Shown: positions 1 to 7,976 of the stretch, piece by piece
How positions within the stretch are numbered: position 1 is the stretch's first letter
Layout: each line of letters starts with the position of its first letter
Assembly (NCBI RefSeq): GCF_003205295.1
Contig: NZ_QJRP01000006.1
Span: 1 to 64,000 of the forward strand
Reading direction: 5' to 3'
DNA: 64,000 nucleotides
Source: Pseudomonas mosselii
Lineage (GTDB): Bacteria > Pseudomonadota > Gammaproteobacteria > Pseudomonadales > Pseudomonadaceae
Position numbers and translations under genes: made by a program
Notes under the pieces: model-generated
Database searches by the model: none
What the model was told of the DNA's origin: nothing
The model's input: only the letters and a program-made list of their open reading frames with translations

Positions 1-251
1 ACACCCGCCACCACCCCTTCGGCAAATGCGACGCCGGCCACCCACCGCTGTTCGCGGTCAACCCCAATATCAACGCCCACGACGCCCTGGTGCATGTCGC
101 CGAGTACCTGCGCAGTGCCTACAACGTCGGCTACAAGGCGCTGGAGCATATGGATGAAACCGGCAGGAGCCTGTTGTGGGCCAGCCTGCATGGCATCGAG
201 ATGGCCGAAGGCCTGACGGAAGCGATGCTGGAGGGAATCGAGTCGTCCTGA
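1..251 (+). CDS. DUF3077/DUF6124-like small protein, C-terminal part
   Basis: An open frame enters from the left edge (first whole codon at 3) and ends at TGA 249-251, giving 82 residues. The visible sequence has PPLFAVNPNINAHDALVHVAEYL followed by a helical stretch and ends GLTEAMLEGIESS. This looks like the DUF3077/DUF6124 group of small Pseudomonas proteins, which carry an LF-x-V-x-P-x-x-x-x-x-x-AL pattern and have no established function. The start lies outside the window. The family call is from pattern memory and is moderately sure. Confidence 0.6.
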   Translation, partial: TRHHPFGKCDAGHPPLFAVNPNINAHDALVHVAEYLRSAYNVGYKALEHMDETGRSLLWASLHGIEMAEGLTEAMLEGIESS

Positions 252-341
252 GCGACATTGGCTTGAAGGGAGTTGGATGAAGGCCACCATCGCCCGGTAG
301 ACTGCGAGCCACTGTTCCCGGCGCGCTGCGGAGATCGCCCC

Positions 342-1253
342 TTGGAAGACCTCAACTCCCTCTACTACTTCACCCAGGTGGTCGAGCACGGTGGCTTTGC
401 CCCGGCCGGGCGGGCGCTGGACATGCCCAAGTCCAAGCTCAGCCGGCGCATCGCCGACCTGGAGGAGCGCCTCGGCGTGCGCCTGCTGCACCGTACCAGC
501 CGGCACTGCTCGTTGACCGAGATCGGCCAGGCCTACTACAACCGCTGCCTGGCCATGCGCGTGGAGGCCGAGGGCGCCGCCGAGATCATCGAGCGCAACC
601 GCAGCGAGCCACGCGGGCTGGTGCGCATCAGCTGTCCGACCACCCTGCTCAACTCCTGGGTCGGGCCGATGCTGACCCGCTACATGCTCAAGTACCCGCA
701 GGTGGAGCTGTTCATCGAGAGCACCAACCGCCGCGTCGATCTGCTGCATGAGGGCTTTGACGTGGCGCTGCGGGTGCGCTTCCCGCCGTTGGAGAACACC
801 GACATGGTGATGAAGGTGCTGAGCAACAGCACCCAGTGCCTGGTCGGCCACCCGTCGTTTCTCGAACAGCTTGCGAAAGGCTTTGATCCGCAGCAGCTCA
901 GCGAGCTACCCAGCGTCCATTGGGGCGGCGCCCAGCGTGAATACCAGTGGGAGCTGTTCCAGGGTGAGGACATGAGCCGCAGCCTGGTGATCCCGCACAA
1001 ACCACGGATGGTCACCGACGACCTGTTCGCGCTGCGGCATTTCGTGGTGGCGGGCGTGGGGATCGCGCACCTGCCCAGGGTGGCGGTGCGCGAGGACCTG
1101 GCGGCGGGGCGGCTGGTGGAGATGCTGCCAGGCTGGCATCCGCGTTGCGGCATCGTGCATGCGATCTTCCCGTCGCGACGCGGGTTGCTGCCGTCGGTGC
1201 GGTCGTTGATCGATCATCTGGCGGAGGAATTCGCCATCAGCGACATGGCGTAG
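342..1253 (+). CDS. LysR-family transcriptional regulator
   Basis: 303-residue DNA-binding regulator. The N-terminal winged helix-turn-helix (about residues 1-60) shows the LysR signature with a GRALDMPKSKLSRRIADLE recognition helix, followed by an effector-binding domain of two Rossmann-like lobes. I place the start at TTG 342 (MEDLNSLYYF), because a GGAGA ribosome site sits 7 bases upstream and family members start there; an upstream in-frame ATG at 273 would add 23 non-homologous residues. It faces the amidohydrolase operon convergently, so whether it controls that operon is open. Its ligand cannot be told from sequence. Confidence 0.9.
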   Translation: MEDLNSLYYFTQVVEHGGFAPAGRALDMPKSKLSRRIADLEERLGVRLLHRTSRHCSLTEIGQAYYNRCLAMRVEAEGAAEIIERNRSEPRGLVRISCPTTLLNSWVGPMLTRYMLKYPQVELFIESTNRRVDLLHEGFDVALRVRFPPLENTDMVMKVLSNSTQCLVGHPSFLEQLAKGFDPQQLSELPSVHWGGAQREYQWELFQGEDMSRSLVIPHKPRMVTDDLFALRHFVVAGVGIAHLPRVAVREDLAAGRLVEMLPGWHPRCGIVHAIFPSRRGLLPSVRSLIDHLAEEFAISDMA

Positions 1254-1258
1254 CACGC

Positions 1259-1345
1259 CATCGCGGGGCAAGTCGGGCCGCCGCATCGCCGCTCCCACGA
1301 AGCCTTGTGGTCTCGGTGGGAGCGGGCTTGCCCCGCGATCAGGCC
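1259..1345. repeat. REP pair (gcgggcttgccccgcgat type)
   Basis: Two inverted REP-like arms with cores gcggggcaagtcgggc and gggagcgggcttgccccgc lie between the convergent LysR and amidohydrolase genes. The right arm abuts the amidohydrolase stop codon (1347-1349). It probably acts as a bidirectional transcription end; this is inferred from position only. Confidence 0.75.
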
Positions 1346-1346
1346 A

Positions 1347-3317
1347 TCAGAAGGCAAAGCAGGAACAGCCCAGCGCGCCCCAGAAGCCCTGATAATCACT
1401 CACCGGCACACTGGAATGCCGCGCCTTCTCATGGCTGTGGGCATGCACCCCGCACGGCCCGACACACTGGTGCAGCGCCGCCGCCATCGGGGCACCGGCG
1501 CGCCAGTGCCCCGGCACCTTGGCCACCGGTGACCACTCTGGCAACACTGGCACCTGCGCAGGGCCCAGCTTGTCGAACTCGGCGGCGCCGTACACCACCT
1601 TGCCGTCGACAACGGTCAGCACCGACTCGATGCCCTTGATCGCCTCTTCATCGACGCTGAAGAAGTCCAGCGACAGCGCCGCCAGGTCCGCCAGTTGACC
1701 GACCTTGATCTGCCCCTTCTTGCCCTGCTCGCTGGAGAACCAGGCGCTGCCATGGGTGAACAGCTGCAGCGCGGTCTCGCGGCTCAGACCCTCCGGATAC
1801 AGCTCCAGCCCGCCGACGGTCTTGCCGCTGACCATCCAGTACAGCGAAGTCCAGGGGTTGTAGCTGGACACCCGGGTAGCATCGGTCCCCGCCCCGACCG
1901 GCACGCCCATGTCGAGCATGCGCTTGATCGGCGGGGTGTGTTCGGCGGCCTTGGCGCCATAGCGGTCGACGAAATACTCACCCTGGAAAGCCATGCGGTC
2001 CTGGATGGCGATGCCACCGCCCAGTGCCCTCACCCGCTCGATGTTCTGCGGGGTGATGGTTTCGGCATGGTCGAAGAACCATGGCAGGCCATTGAACGGG
2101 ATGTCGCGGTTGACCTTCTCGAACACATCGAGCATGCGCGAGATCGACTCGTCGTAGGTGGCGTGCAGGCGGAACGGCCAGCGCTGCTCGACCAGGTGAC
2201 GCACCACCGGCTCCAGCTCCTGCTCCATGGTTTGCGGCAGGTCAGGGCGCGGTTCGAGGAAGTCCTCGAAGTCGGCGGCGGAGAACACCAGCATCTCGCC
2301 GGCGCCGTTGTGGCGGAAGAAGTCGCTGCCGTCGCCCGGCTTGACCTTCTGCGTCCAGTTCTTGAAGTCGGCCAGTTCTTCCTTGGGCTTCTGGGTGAAC
2401 AGGTTGTAGGCAATGCGCACGGTCAGCTGGTCGTTGTTGGCCAGCTCCTGGATCACCTGGTAGTCGTCCGGGTAGTTCTGGTAGCCGCCGCCGGCATCGA
2501 TGGCGCTGGTCAGCCCCAGGCGGTTGAGCTCGCGCATGAACTGGCGGGTGGAGTTGACCTGGTACTCCAGCGGCAGCTTCGGCCCCTTGGCCAGGGTGGC
2601 GTAGAGAATGGTGGCGTTGGGCCGGGCGATGAGCATGCCGGTGGGATTGCCGAACTTGTCGCGCTGGATCTCGCCACCCGGTGGGTTGGGCGTGTCCTTG
2701 GTGTAGCCCACCGCCCTGAGCGCGGCGCGGTTGAGCAGCGCACGGTCGTAGAGGTGCAGCAGGAACACCGGGGTGTCCGGCGCGGCCTGGTTGATCTCTT
2801 CCAGTGTGGGCATGCGTTTCTCGGCGAACTGGAACTCGTTCCAGCCGCCGACCACGCGCACCCACTGCGGGGTCGGCGTGCGCTCGGCCTGGTCCTTGAG
2901 CATGCGCAGGGCGTCGGCCAGCGAAGGCACGCCTTCCCAGCGCAGTTCGAGGTTGTAGTTCAGGCCACCGCGGATCAGGTGCAGGTGAGAGTCGTTGAGG
3001 CCGGGAATCACCGTGCGCTGCTTGAGGTCGATGATCTGCGTGGCGGTCCCCTTGTGGGCCATGGCTTCGGCGTCGCTGCCCACGGCTAGGAACTTGCCGT
3101 CCTTGATGGCGACGGCGCTGGCGGTGGGCTTCTCGCGGTCAACGGTGTGCAACTTGCCATTGAACAAGATGAGGTCGGCGGTCATGGGATCTCCTGAAAG
3201 GGCGGCATGGGCGGAATCGGTGAACGGCAATGCGCTCCACAGCGCGCCGGCGGCACCGAGCACGGTGCTGGTGGCGAGAAACTTGCGGCGGCTCTGGTCG
3301 GTAGGGTCCTGGCTCAT
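1347..3317 (-). CDS. Tat-exported amidohydrolase (amidohydrolase_3/YtcJ-like)
   Basis: 656-residue metal-dependent hydrolase. The N-terminus has a twin-arginine signal (SRRKFLA then a hydrophobic stretch and AHA), so the full form should be exported. The amidohydrolase_3 barrel shows the metal motif DSHLHL near residue 108, a later FDHAETI and GAGTDATR. The C-terminus is unusual, rich in Cys and His (HQCVGPCGVHAHSH), possibly an extra metal site. There is a second in-frame ATG at 3185 (MTADLILFNGKL) preceded by a strong AGGAG site, which would give a form without the Tat signal. It is the last gene of the operon with the ABM and YcaC-like genes (66-bp gap). Substrate unknown. Confidence 0.9.
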   Translation of the reverse strand: MSQDPTDQSRRKFLATSTVLGAAGALWSALPFTDSAHAALSGDPMTADLILFNGKLHTVDREKPTASAVAIKDGKFLAVGSDAEAMAHKGTATQIIDLKQRTVIPGLNDSHLHLIRGGLNYNLELRWEGVPSLADALRMLKDQAERTPTPQWVRVVGGWNEFQFAEKRMPTLEEINQAAPDTPVFLLHLYDRALLNRAALRAVGYTKDTPNPPGGEIQRDKFGNPTGMLIARPNATILYATLAKGPKLPLEYQVNSTRQFMRELNRLGLTSAIDAGGGYQNYPDDYQVIQELANNDQLTVRIAYNLFTQKPKEELADFKNWTQKVKPGDGSDFFRHNGAGEMLVFSAADFEDFLEPRPDLPQTMEQELEPVVRHLVEQRWPFRLHATYDESISRMLDVFEKVNRDIPFNGLPWFFDHAETITPQNIERVRALGGGIAIQDRMAFQGEYFVDRYGAKAAEHTPPIKRMLDMGVPVGAGTDATRVSSYNPWTSLYWMVSGKTVGGLELYPEGLSRETALQLFTHGSAWFSSEQGKKGQIKVGQLADLAALSLDFFSVDEEAIKGIESVLTVVDGKVVYGAAEFDKLGPAQVPVLPEWSPVAKVPGHWRAGAPMAAALHQCVGPCGVHAHSHEKARHSSVPVSDYQGFWGALGCSCFAF

Positions 3318-3383
3318 GGTGCTCTCCGTCCGGGTGGGTGATCGGCAGGCGGTTGAAGGCTAGCAATGGATCACGGCGGGCGC

Positions 3384-3950
3384 TCAGCGGCGCAACCAGC
3401 CGGCGCAGCGGCGGGTCACCCAGGGCATGATGTAGAACACCACGGGCAGGATGACGAACAGGTTGGTGATCAAATTGCCGGTGAGCTGGCCACCCAGTAG
3501 CGGATAGCGGGCAAACAACGGCACCAGCAGCTGGGGAATGACCAGGGTCATCGGGCAGATCACCAGGTAGGTCAGCAAGGCCTGCTTCCAGCGCGGTGGT
3601 TGCGCGGCGCCGACGCTGGGCGGGGTGAACCAGAACTCCGGGTCATCGTGCACCTGGGTCTGGTCGCCGTCTTCCAACAGTGGCAGCACTTCACTGATCA
3701 ACGCCTGGCGCTCGGCAGAGTTGACCCAGGCCTGCAGCAGGCCGGCGTCGGCGAAGCGCACCACGGTGGTGAAGTGGCGGCCGCCATCGTCCGGGCGGAT
3801 GACATTGACGTCCAGATGACCGGGCTGCTGGCGAGCGGTAGTCACGGCGCGCTTGAGCCAGGTTTCGTAGTGCGCCAGCGCCTGGGCACGGACCTTGTGC
3901 TGGATCACCAGCGTGACGACGCTGCGGTTGCCTTCGGTTGCGGTGTTCAT
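3384..3950 (-). CDS. ABM-domain protein with C-terminal membrane segments
   Basis: 188 residues. The first ~100 residues fit an antibiotic biosynthesis monooxygenase (ABM) fold, a dimeric ferredoxin-like domain found in small cofactor-free monooxygenases and in stress proteins. The C-terminal part has two hydrophobic segments (LLTYLVICPMTLVIPQLLV and a second around VILPVVFYIM), so the protein is membrane-anchored. I start at ATG 3950 (MNTATEGN), with CAGGGA nine bases upstream; an ATG three codons upstream overlaps that site. It lies between the YcaC-like and amidohydrolase genes on the same strand and is likely co-transcribed. Activity unknown. Confidence 0.85.
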   Translation of the reverse strand: MNTATEGNRSVVTLVIQHKVRAQALAHYETWLKRAVTTARQQPGHLDVNVIRPDDGGRHFTTVVRFADAGLLQAWVNSAERQALISEVLPLLEDGDQTQVHDDPEFWFTPPSVGAAQPPRWKQALLTYLVICPMTLVIPQLLVPLFARYPLLGGQLTGNLITNLFVILPVVFYIMPWVTRRCAGWLRR

Positions 3951-4068
3951 CGCTGACATTCCCTGGAGATGAGCTGGCCTGCATCCACTGTGCAACGGCA
4001 GACGAGCGCTGGATTGGATGGATGTGCTGCCTTGCCTGGCACCTCGCGGGTGCCAGGCTGTCGGCGGC

Positions 4069-4698
4069 TTACTTGCCAGCGGTCAGGGCGTTGTAGCTGG
4101 TGATCAGGTTGCGGTAGTCCGGGATGTGGTTGGAGAACAGCGCCGCCAGCCCTTCGACATCGTTGCGCCAGTCGCGGTGCAGTTCACAAGCCACGCCGAA
4201 CCAGGTCATCAGTTGCGCGCCAGCCTGGCTCATGCGGTCGTGAGCAGCATCGCGGGTCATTTCGTTGAAGGTGCCGGAAGCATCGGTGACCACGAACACC
4301 TCGAACTCTTCTTCCAGGGCCGCCAGCGCCGGGAAGGCCACGCACACTTCGGTCACCACGCCGGCGATGATCAGTTGCTTCTTGCCGGTGGCCTTCACCG
4401 CCTTGACGAAGTCTTCGTTGTCCCAGGCGTTGATCTGGCCGGGGCGGGCGATGTACGGGGCATCCGGGAACAGTTCTTTGAGTTCCGGCACCAGCGGGCC
4501 GTTGGGGCCTTGCTCGAAGCTGGTGGTGAGGATGGTCGGCAGGTTGAAGTACTTGGCCAGGTCCGCCAGGGCCAGCACGTTGTTCTTGAAGCGGTCCGGC
4601 TCGATGTCGCGGACCAGGGACAGCAGGCCGGCCTGGTGGTCGACCAGCAGTACGGCGGCGTCGTCTTTGTTCAGGCGGTTGTATTTGAAGTTGTTCAT
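4069..4698 (-). CDS. isochorismatase-family hydrolase, YcaC-like
   Basis: 209 residues, the usual length for YcaC-type cysteine hydrolases. The catalytic pattern of the isochorismatase superfamily is visible: Asp in LLVDHQAGL near residue 20, and the nucleophile Cys in GVVTEVCVAFPAL near residue 119. YcaC proteins form octameric rings and their natural substrate is uncertain. It is the first gene of the minus-strand operon that continues into the ABM and amidohydrolase genes, 118 bp apart. A palindrome sits about 110 bp upstream of its start and may be the operator. Confidence 0.88.
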   Translation of the reverse strand: MNNFKYNRLNKDDAAVLLVDHQAGLLSLVRDIEPDRFKNNVLALADLAKYFNLPTILTTSFEQGPNGPLVPELKELFPDAPYIARPGQINAWDNEDFVKAVKATGKKQLIIAGVVTEVCVAFPALAALEEEFEVFVVTDASGTFNEMTRDAAHDRMSQAGAQLMTWFGVACELHRDWRNDVEGLAALFSNHIPDYRNLITSYNALTAGK

Positions 4699-4807
4699 TG
4701 CCGGTGCTCCTTGGGTTTCGATCTTCAGTGGGTTGGGTGTTTCGCGTTGATGGGAGAAGATTAAAACCTGGACCTTTGTGGCGGTAGATAGTGAAATTTG
4801 GCTGTAG

Positions 4808-4825
4808 CGTTCTATTTGACGAACG
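4808..4825. promoter_or_regulatory. palindrome upstream of the YcaC-like operon
   Basis: CGTTC-N8-GAACG reads the same on both strands (cgttctatttgacgaacg). It lies about 110 bp upstream of the first operon gene, next to an A/T-rich promoter-like stretch. A regulator operator is plausible but unproven. Confidence 0.4.
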
Positions 4826-4843
4826 ATAAATCATGTTGGCTTT

Positions 4844-4932
4844 TTCGCGGGTAAACCCGCTCCCACAGGGATTGCGCAGGCCCTGAAGGCGGTAAAGAAC
4901 CTGTGGGAGCGGGTTTACCCGCGAAGAGGCCA
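4844..4932. repeat. REPIN (gcgggtttacccgc family)
   Basis: Two inverted copies of the P. putida REP core, ttcgcgggtaaacccgctcc at left and gggagcgggtttacccgcga at right, are separated by about 32 bp. They lie between the divergent YcaC operon and the channel gene. Confidence 0.9.
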
Positions 4933-5013
4933 TCAGCACCATCGCCGCCCCATTGCCTGCCACCGCAACCTGCTCTATTACTACCCACAGCCCTCCCCCG
5001 CACCGAGATCACC

Positions 5014-6441
5014 ATGCTGGCGTTCATCCAGTCATACCCGCTGTTGCTCGGCACCTTGCTGATCCTGCTCGACCTGCTGCTCTGGCAGTTGATCCCGCTG
5101 CACCACCGGGCCTGGCGTATCGCCACGCGGCTGGTGTTCTTCCTGCTGTTCAGCGCGGTGCTGCTGACGGCGGGCATGAGCCCGCTGCAACCGCCGCCCT
5201 GGGCCGACGATGTGCCGCGCAACCTGATGGCCACGGTGCTGGCGATCGGCTGGTGGCTGTTCGGCGCACGCACGGTGACGGTGGTGTTCGGCCTGTTGCT
5301 GGTGGCACGCGGCAGCCACGGCGGGCGCCTGCTGCAGGATGTGGTCGGGGCGCTGATCTTCCTGGTCGCGGCGGTGGCGGCGGCGGCCTATGTGATGCAG
5401 TTGCCGGTCAAGGGCCTGCTGGCGACCTCCGGGGTGATGGCCATCGTCATCGGCCTGGCGTTGCAGAGCACTCTGGCCGATGTGTTCTCCGGCATCGTGC
5501 TGAACACCACGCGGCCCTACCAGATCGGTGACTCGATCTCGATCGACGGCACCGAGGGCAAGGTGGTCGACATCGACTGGCGCGCCACCCGGCTGATCAC
5601 CGGCAACAGCAGCCTGGCGGTGATCCCCAATTCGGTGGCGGCCAAGGCCAAGATCCTCAATTTCAGCCGCCCGGCCGAGGTCCATGGGGTGTCGATCAGC
5701 GTGGTGGTGCCGGCCAAGGTGCGTCCGCAGCGGGTGTTCGATGCACTGGAGAAGTCTCTGCAAGGCACCAGCATCCTGCTCGACAAGCCGGCGCCCAAGG
5801 TGACGGTGAAGGCTTCGAGCCTGGAGTCGGTGGAGTACGAGGCCAGCGGCTTCATCGCCGAGATGTCGCGCAAGACCGAGGTGCGCAACCAGCTGTTCGA
5901 CCTGGCCCACCGCCACCTGGAGGCCAGCGGCGTGACCTGGAACACCGAGCTCGGCGCCCCGGTGCGCAGCCGCCAGCGTGAACTGCTGGACGAAGTGCGG
6001 GTGTTCCGCTCACTGAGCAACGAAGAGCGCGATGCCCTGAGCCAGCGCATGACCACGGTGGAGTACCTGGCCGACCAGGTCATCCTCGGCATCGGCGAGC
6101 GCTCGGAGCATGTGCTGCTGATCAGCCGTGGCGTGGTGCTGGCCTCGGTGCGCGACGGCGAGCGGCTGATCGAAGGCGGGCGCATGGGACCTGGGGAGGT
6201 GCTGGGGCTGGAAGGGCTGGTGGATGACGAGGCATCGCCGGTCGAGTTCCGCGCCCTGAGCAGCTGCATGCTCTATCGCATCGACAAGGAACAGGTACGC
6301 GGTTGCCTGACCGAGAGCGGGGATGTGAAGTCGGCGCTGACCAAGCTGCAGCGGTTCCGCCGGCAGAAGCGAGAGTCACTGCTGCTGCAGAAACCGGCGG
6401 CAGTGAAGAAAGGTGGGTTCCTGAGCTGGCTGCATAAATGA
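5014..6441 (+). CDS. mechanosensitive channel (MscS family) with cNMP-binding domain
   Basis: 475-residue inner-membrane protein. Four or more hydrophobic segments fill the first ~170 residues. The pore-lining MscS signature follows (GLLATSGVMAIVIGLALQS, then LADVFSGIVLN and RPYQIGDSI), with the beta domain and cytoplasmic cage after it. The last ~120 residues (from about FRSLSNEERDAL) fit a cyclic-nucleotide-binding fold, so gating may be tuned by a ligand. The start is ATG 5014 (MLAFIQSY); the ribosome site is weak. A longer frame from 4903 only translates the REP element. It resembles the MscS-CNB proteins of cyanobacteria and pseudomonads; ligand unknown. Confidence 0.9.
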   Translation: MLAFIQSYPLLLGTLLILLDLLLWQLIPLHHRAWRIATRLVFFLLFSAVLLTAGMSPLQPPPWADDVPRNLMATVLAIGWWLFGARTVTVVFGLLLVARGSHGGRLLQDVVGALIFLVAAVAAAAYVMQLPVKGLLATSGVMAIVIGLALQSTLADVFSGIVLNTTRPYQIGDSISIDGTEGKVVDIDWRATRLITGNSSLAVIPNSVAAKAKILNFSRPAEVHGVSISVVVPAKVRPQRVFDALEKSLQGTSILLDKPAPKVTVKASSLESVEYEASGFIAEMSRKTEVRNQLFDLAHRHLEASGVTWNTELGAPVRSRQRELLDEVRVFRSLSNEERDALSQRMTTVEYLADQVILGIGERSEHVLLISRGVVLASVRDGERLIEGGRMGPGEVLGLEGLVDDEASPVEFRALSSCMLYRIDKEQVRGCLTESGDVKSALTKLQRFRRQKRESLLLQKPAAVKKGGFLSWLHK

Positions 6442-6452
6442 CCTGACCCTCT

Positions 6453-6538
6453 GCGCCGCCTTCTTCGCGGGTAAACCCGCTCCCACAGGTTTTGCACGTC
6501 CCCTGTGGGAGCGGGTTTACCCGCGAAGAAGGCGGCGC
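6453..6538. repeat. REPIN with perfect 37-bp inverted arms
   Basis: The arms 6453-6489 and 6502-6538 are exact reverse complements over 37 bp around a 12-bp centre. It sits between the convergent channel and amaA genes and could end transcription from both sides. Confidence 0.92.
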
Positions 6539-6540
6539 CA

Positions 6541-7827
6541 TTACAGCACCACCCGCAGACACTGCCCCGCGTGATACAGCGAAAAACCCGACTCGTAGAA
6601 CGCCGTGCGCAACGACGGCGCGCTCACCGGTCTCATCGGCGAGAATGGAATCGGCAGGCTGTCCGGATCATCCTTGAGCAGAAACTCGGCAAACGCCCGG
6701 CCGATCACCGTGCCGGTGGTGTTGCCGCGCCCGTTGTAGCCGGTCACCGCCACCAACCCCGGCGCCGGTTCGAACAGGCGCATCAGGTGGTCCGGGGTGA
6801 AGTCGATGCAGCCGGTCCAGTGCATCTGCCACTCGACCTTGCCCAGCTCCGGGTAGTAGTGGCTCTGGATACGGTCGGCCCAACTGCGCACGAACCACGC
6901 CGGCTTGTTGTCGACCCGGCCGAGGCTGCCGAGCAGCAGGCGGCCCTGGTCGTCGCGGCGGATGCTGCTGAGCACAGTGCGGGTGTCCCACGAGCCCTGG
7001 CCATGGGGCAGGACCTTGTCGGCGGCGGCGCCGTGCAGGGGCTTGGAGGCGACCTGGTAGTAATAACCGCGGAAGAACTGCTTCTGCAGGTTGCTCCAGT
7101 CGCCTTCGGTGTAGGCGCCAGTAGAAATCACCACCTTGTCGGCGCGCACCACGCCGCGTGCAGTCTTCACTCGCCAGGCATCGCCGTCGCGCTCCAGCCC
7201 CTCGACCGAGGACTGCTGGAACAGCTTGCCGCCCAGCCGGCTCACGGTGGCGGCCAGGCCTTGTGTATAGCCCATGGGGTTGATGGTGCCGGCGCGGCGG
7301 TCGAGCAGCGCGGCAGAAATCTTGTCGGTGCCGCAGTATTCCTGGCATTGCGCTCCGGTCAGCAACTCGACGTCGGCGCCGCGGCGTGTCCATTGCTGGT
7401 GGCGGGCCTCGAGGTCGGCGATGCCGGTGGCGTTGTGCGCCATGTGCAAGGTGCCCTGGTGCCGGGCCTGGCAGTCGATGCCCAGCCGTTCGATCATGGC
7501 GAACACTTCACCCGGGGCCTCGCCGAGCACCTTGTTCAGGCGGCTGCCCTGCTTGTGGCCGAGGGTGGCCTCGACGTCGTCGGGGCGGATCCAGGTGCCG
7601 GCGTTGACCAGACCGACGTTGCGCCCGGAGCCGCCATGGCCGATCTTCCAGGCCTCCAGCAGGATCACCGACTTGCCCTGCTCCAGCAGGTGGATCGCCG
7701 CGGACAGGCCGGTGATGCCGCCGCCGATCACGCAGACATCGGCCTTGTGCTCGCCGGCCAGGGCCTGGGCGGCGACGGTCGGCTGGGTGACGTGTTCCCA
7801 CAGACATTCTTGACGCAGTTCGGACAT
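6541..7827 (-). CDS. amaA: L-pipecolate oxidase AmaA (FAD-dependent)
   Basis: 428-residue DAO-family flavoenzyme. The dinucleotide-binding motif is VIGGGITGLSAAIHLLEQG near residue 30, and the C-terminus has the family pattern GYNGRGNTTGT. In P. putida AmaA oxidises L-pipecolate to piperideine-6-carboxylate during D-lysine breakdown. The adjacent amaB, LysR gene and hglS support this identity over related PuuB/DAO enzymes. Start chosen at ATG 7827 (MSELRQECLW); upstream in-frame codons are REP sequence. It is read in the same direction as amaB, 149 bp downstream of its stop across a REPIN. Confidence 0.88.
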   Translation of the reverse strand: MSELRQECLWEHVTQPTVAAQALAGEHKADVCVIGGGITGLSAAIHLLEQGKSVILLEAWKIGHGGSGRNVGLVNAGTWIRPDDVEATLGHKQGSRLNKVLGEAPGEVFAMIERLGIDCQARHQGTLHMAHNATGIADLEARHQQWTRRGADVELLTGAQCQEYCGTDKISAALLDRRAGTINPMGYTQGLAATVSRLGGKLFQQSSVEGLERDGDAWRVKTARGVVRADKVVISTGAYTEGDWSNLQKQFFRGYYYQVASKPLHGAAADKVLPHGQGSWDTRTVLSSIRRDDQGRLLLGSLGRVDNKPAWFVRSWADRIQSHYYPELGKVEWQMHWTGCIDFTPDHLMRLFEPAPGLVAVTGYNGRGNTTGTVIGRAFAEFLLKDDPDSLPIPFSPMRPVSAPSLRTAFYESGFSLYHAGQCLRVVL

Positions 7828-7860
7828 GGCCCGGCTCCAGCGATTGTTCTTATTTGCCTC

Positions 7861-7967
7861 TGGGGCCGCTTCGCGGCCCTTTCGCGACACAAGGCCGCTC
7901 CCACAGGAATCGCGCCGAGTCCTGTGGGAGCGGCCTTGCGTCGCGATTCGGGGGCGTCAGCCCCCGC
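7861..7967. repeat. REPIN (gcggccttg family) between amaA and amaB
   Basis: Inverted arms with core cgacacaaggccgctcccac and gggagcggccttgcgtcgcg are flanked by the outer hairpin ggggccgcttcgcggcccc. As it lies inside the amaB-amaA transcription unit, it may set the amount or stability of the downstream amaA message. Confidence 0.9.
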
Positions 7968-7976
7968 CCACGATCA

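Noticed and set aside
4844..4932. CRISPR-like repeat arrays
   Set aside because: Repeats are inverted pairs of REP type with varied spacing and no spacer series or cas genes.
4903..5013. N-terminal extension MGAGLPAK on the channel gene and similar starts elsewhere
   Set aside because: This peptide is the translation of the REP core gtgggagcgggtttacccgcg and recurs at many REP sites; it is not a gene start.
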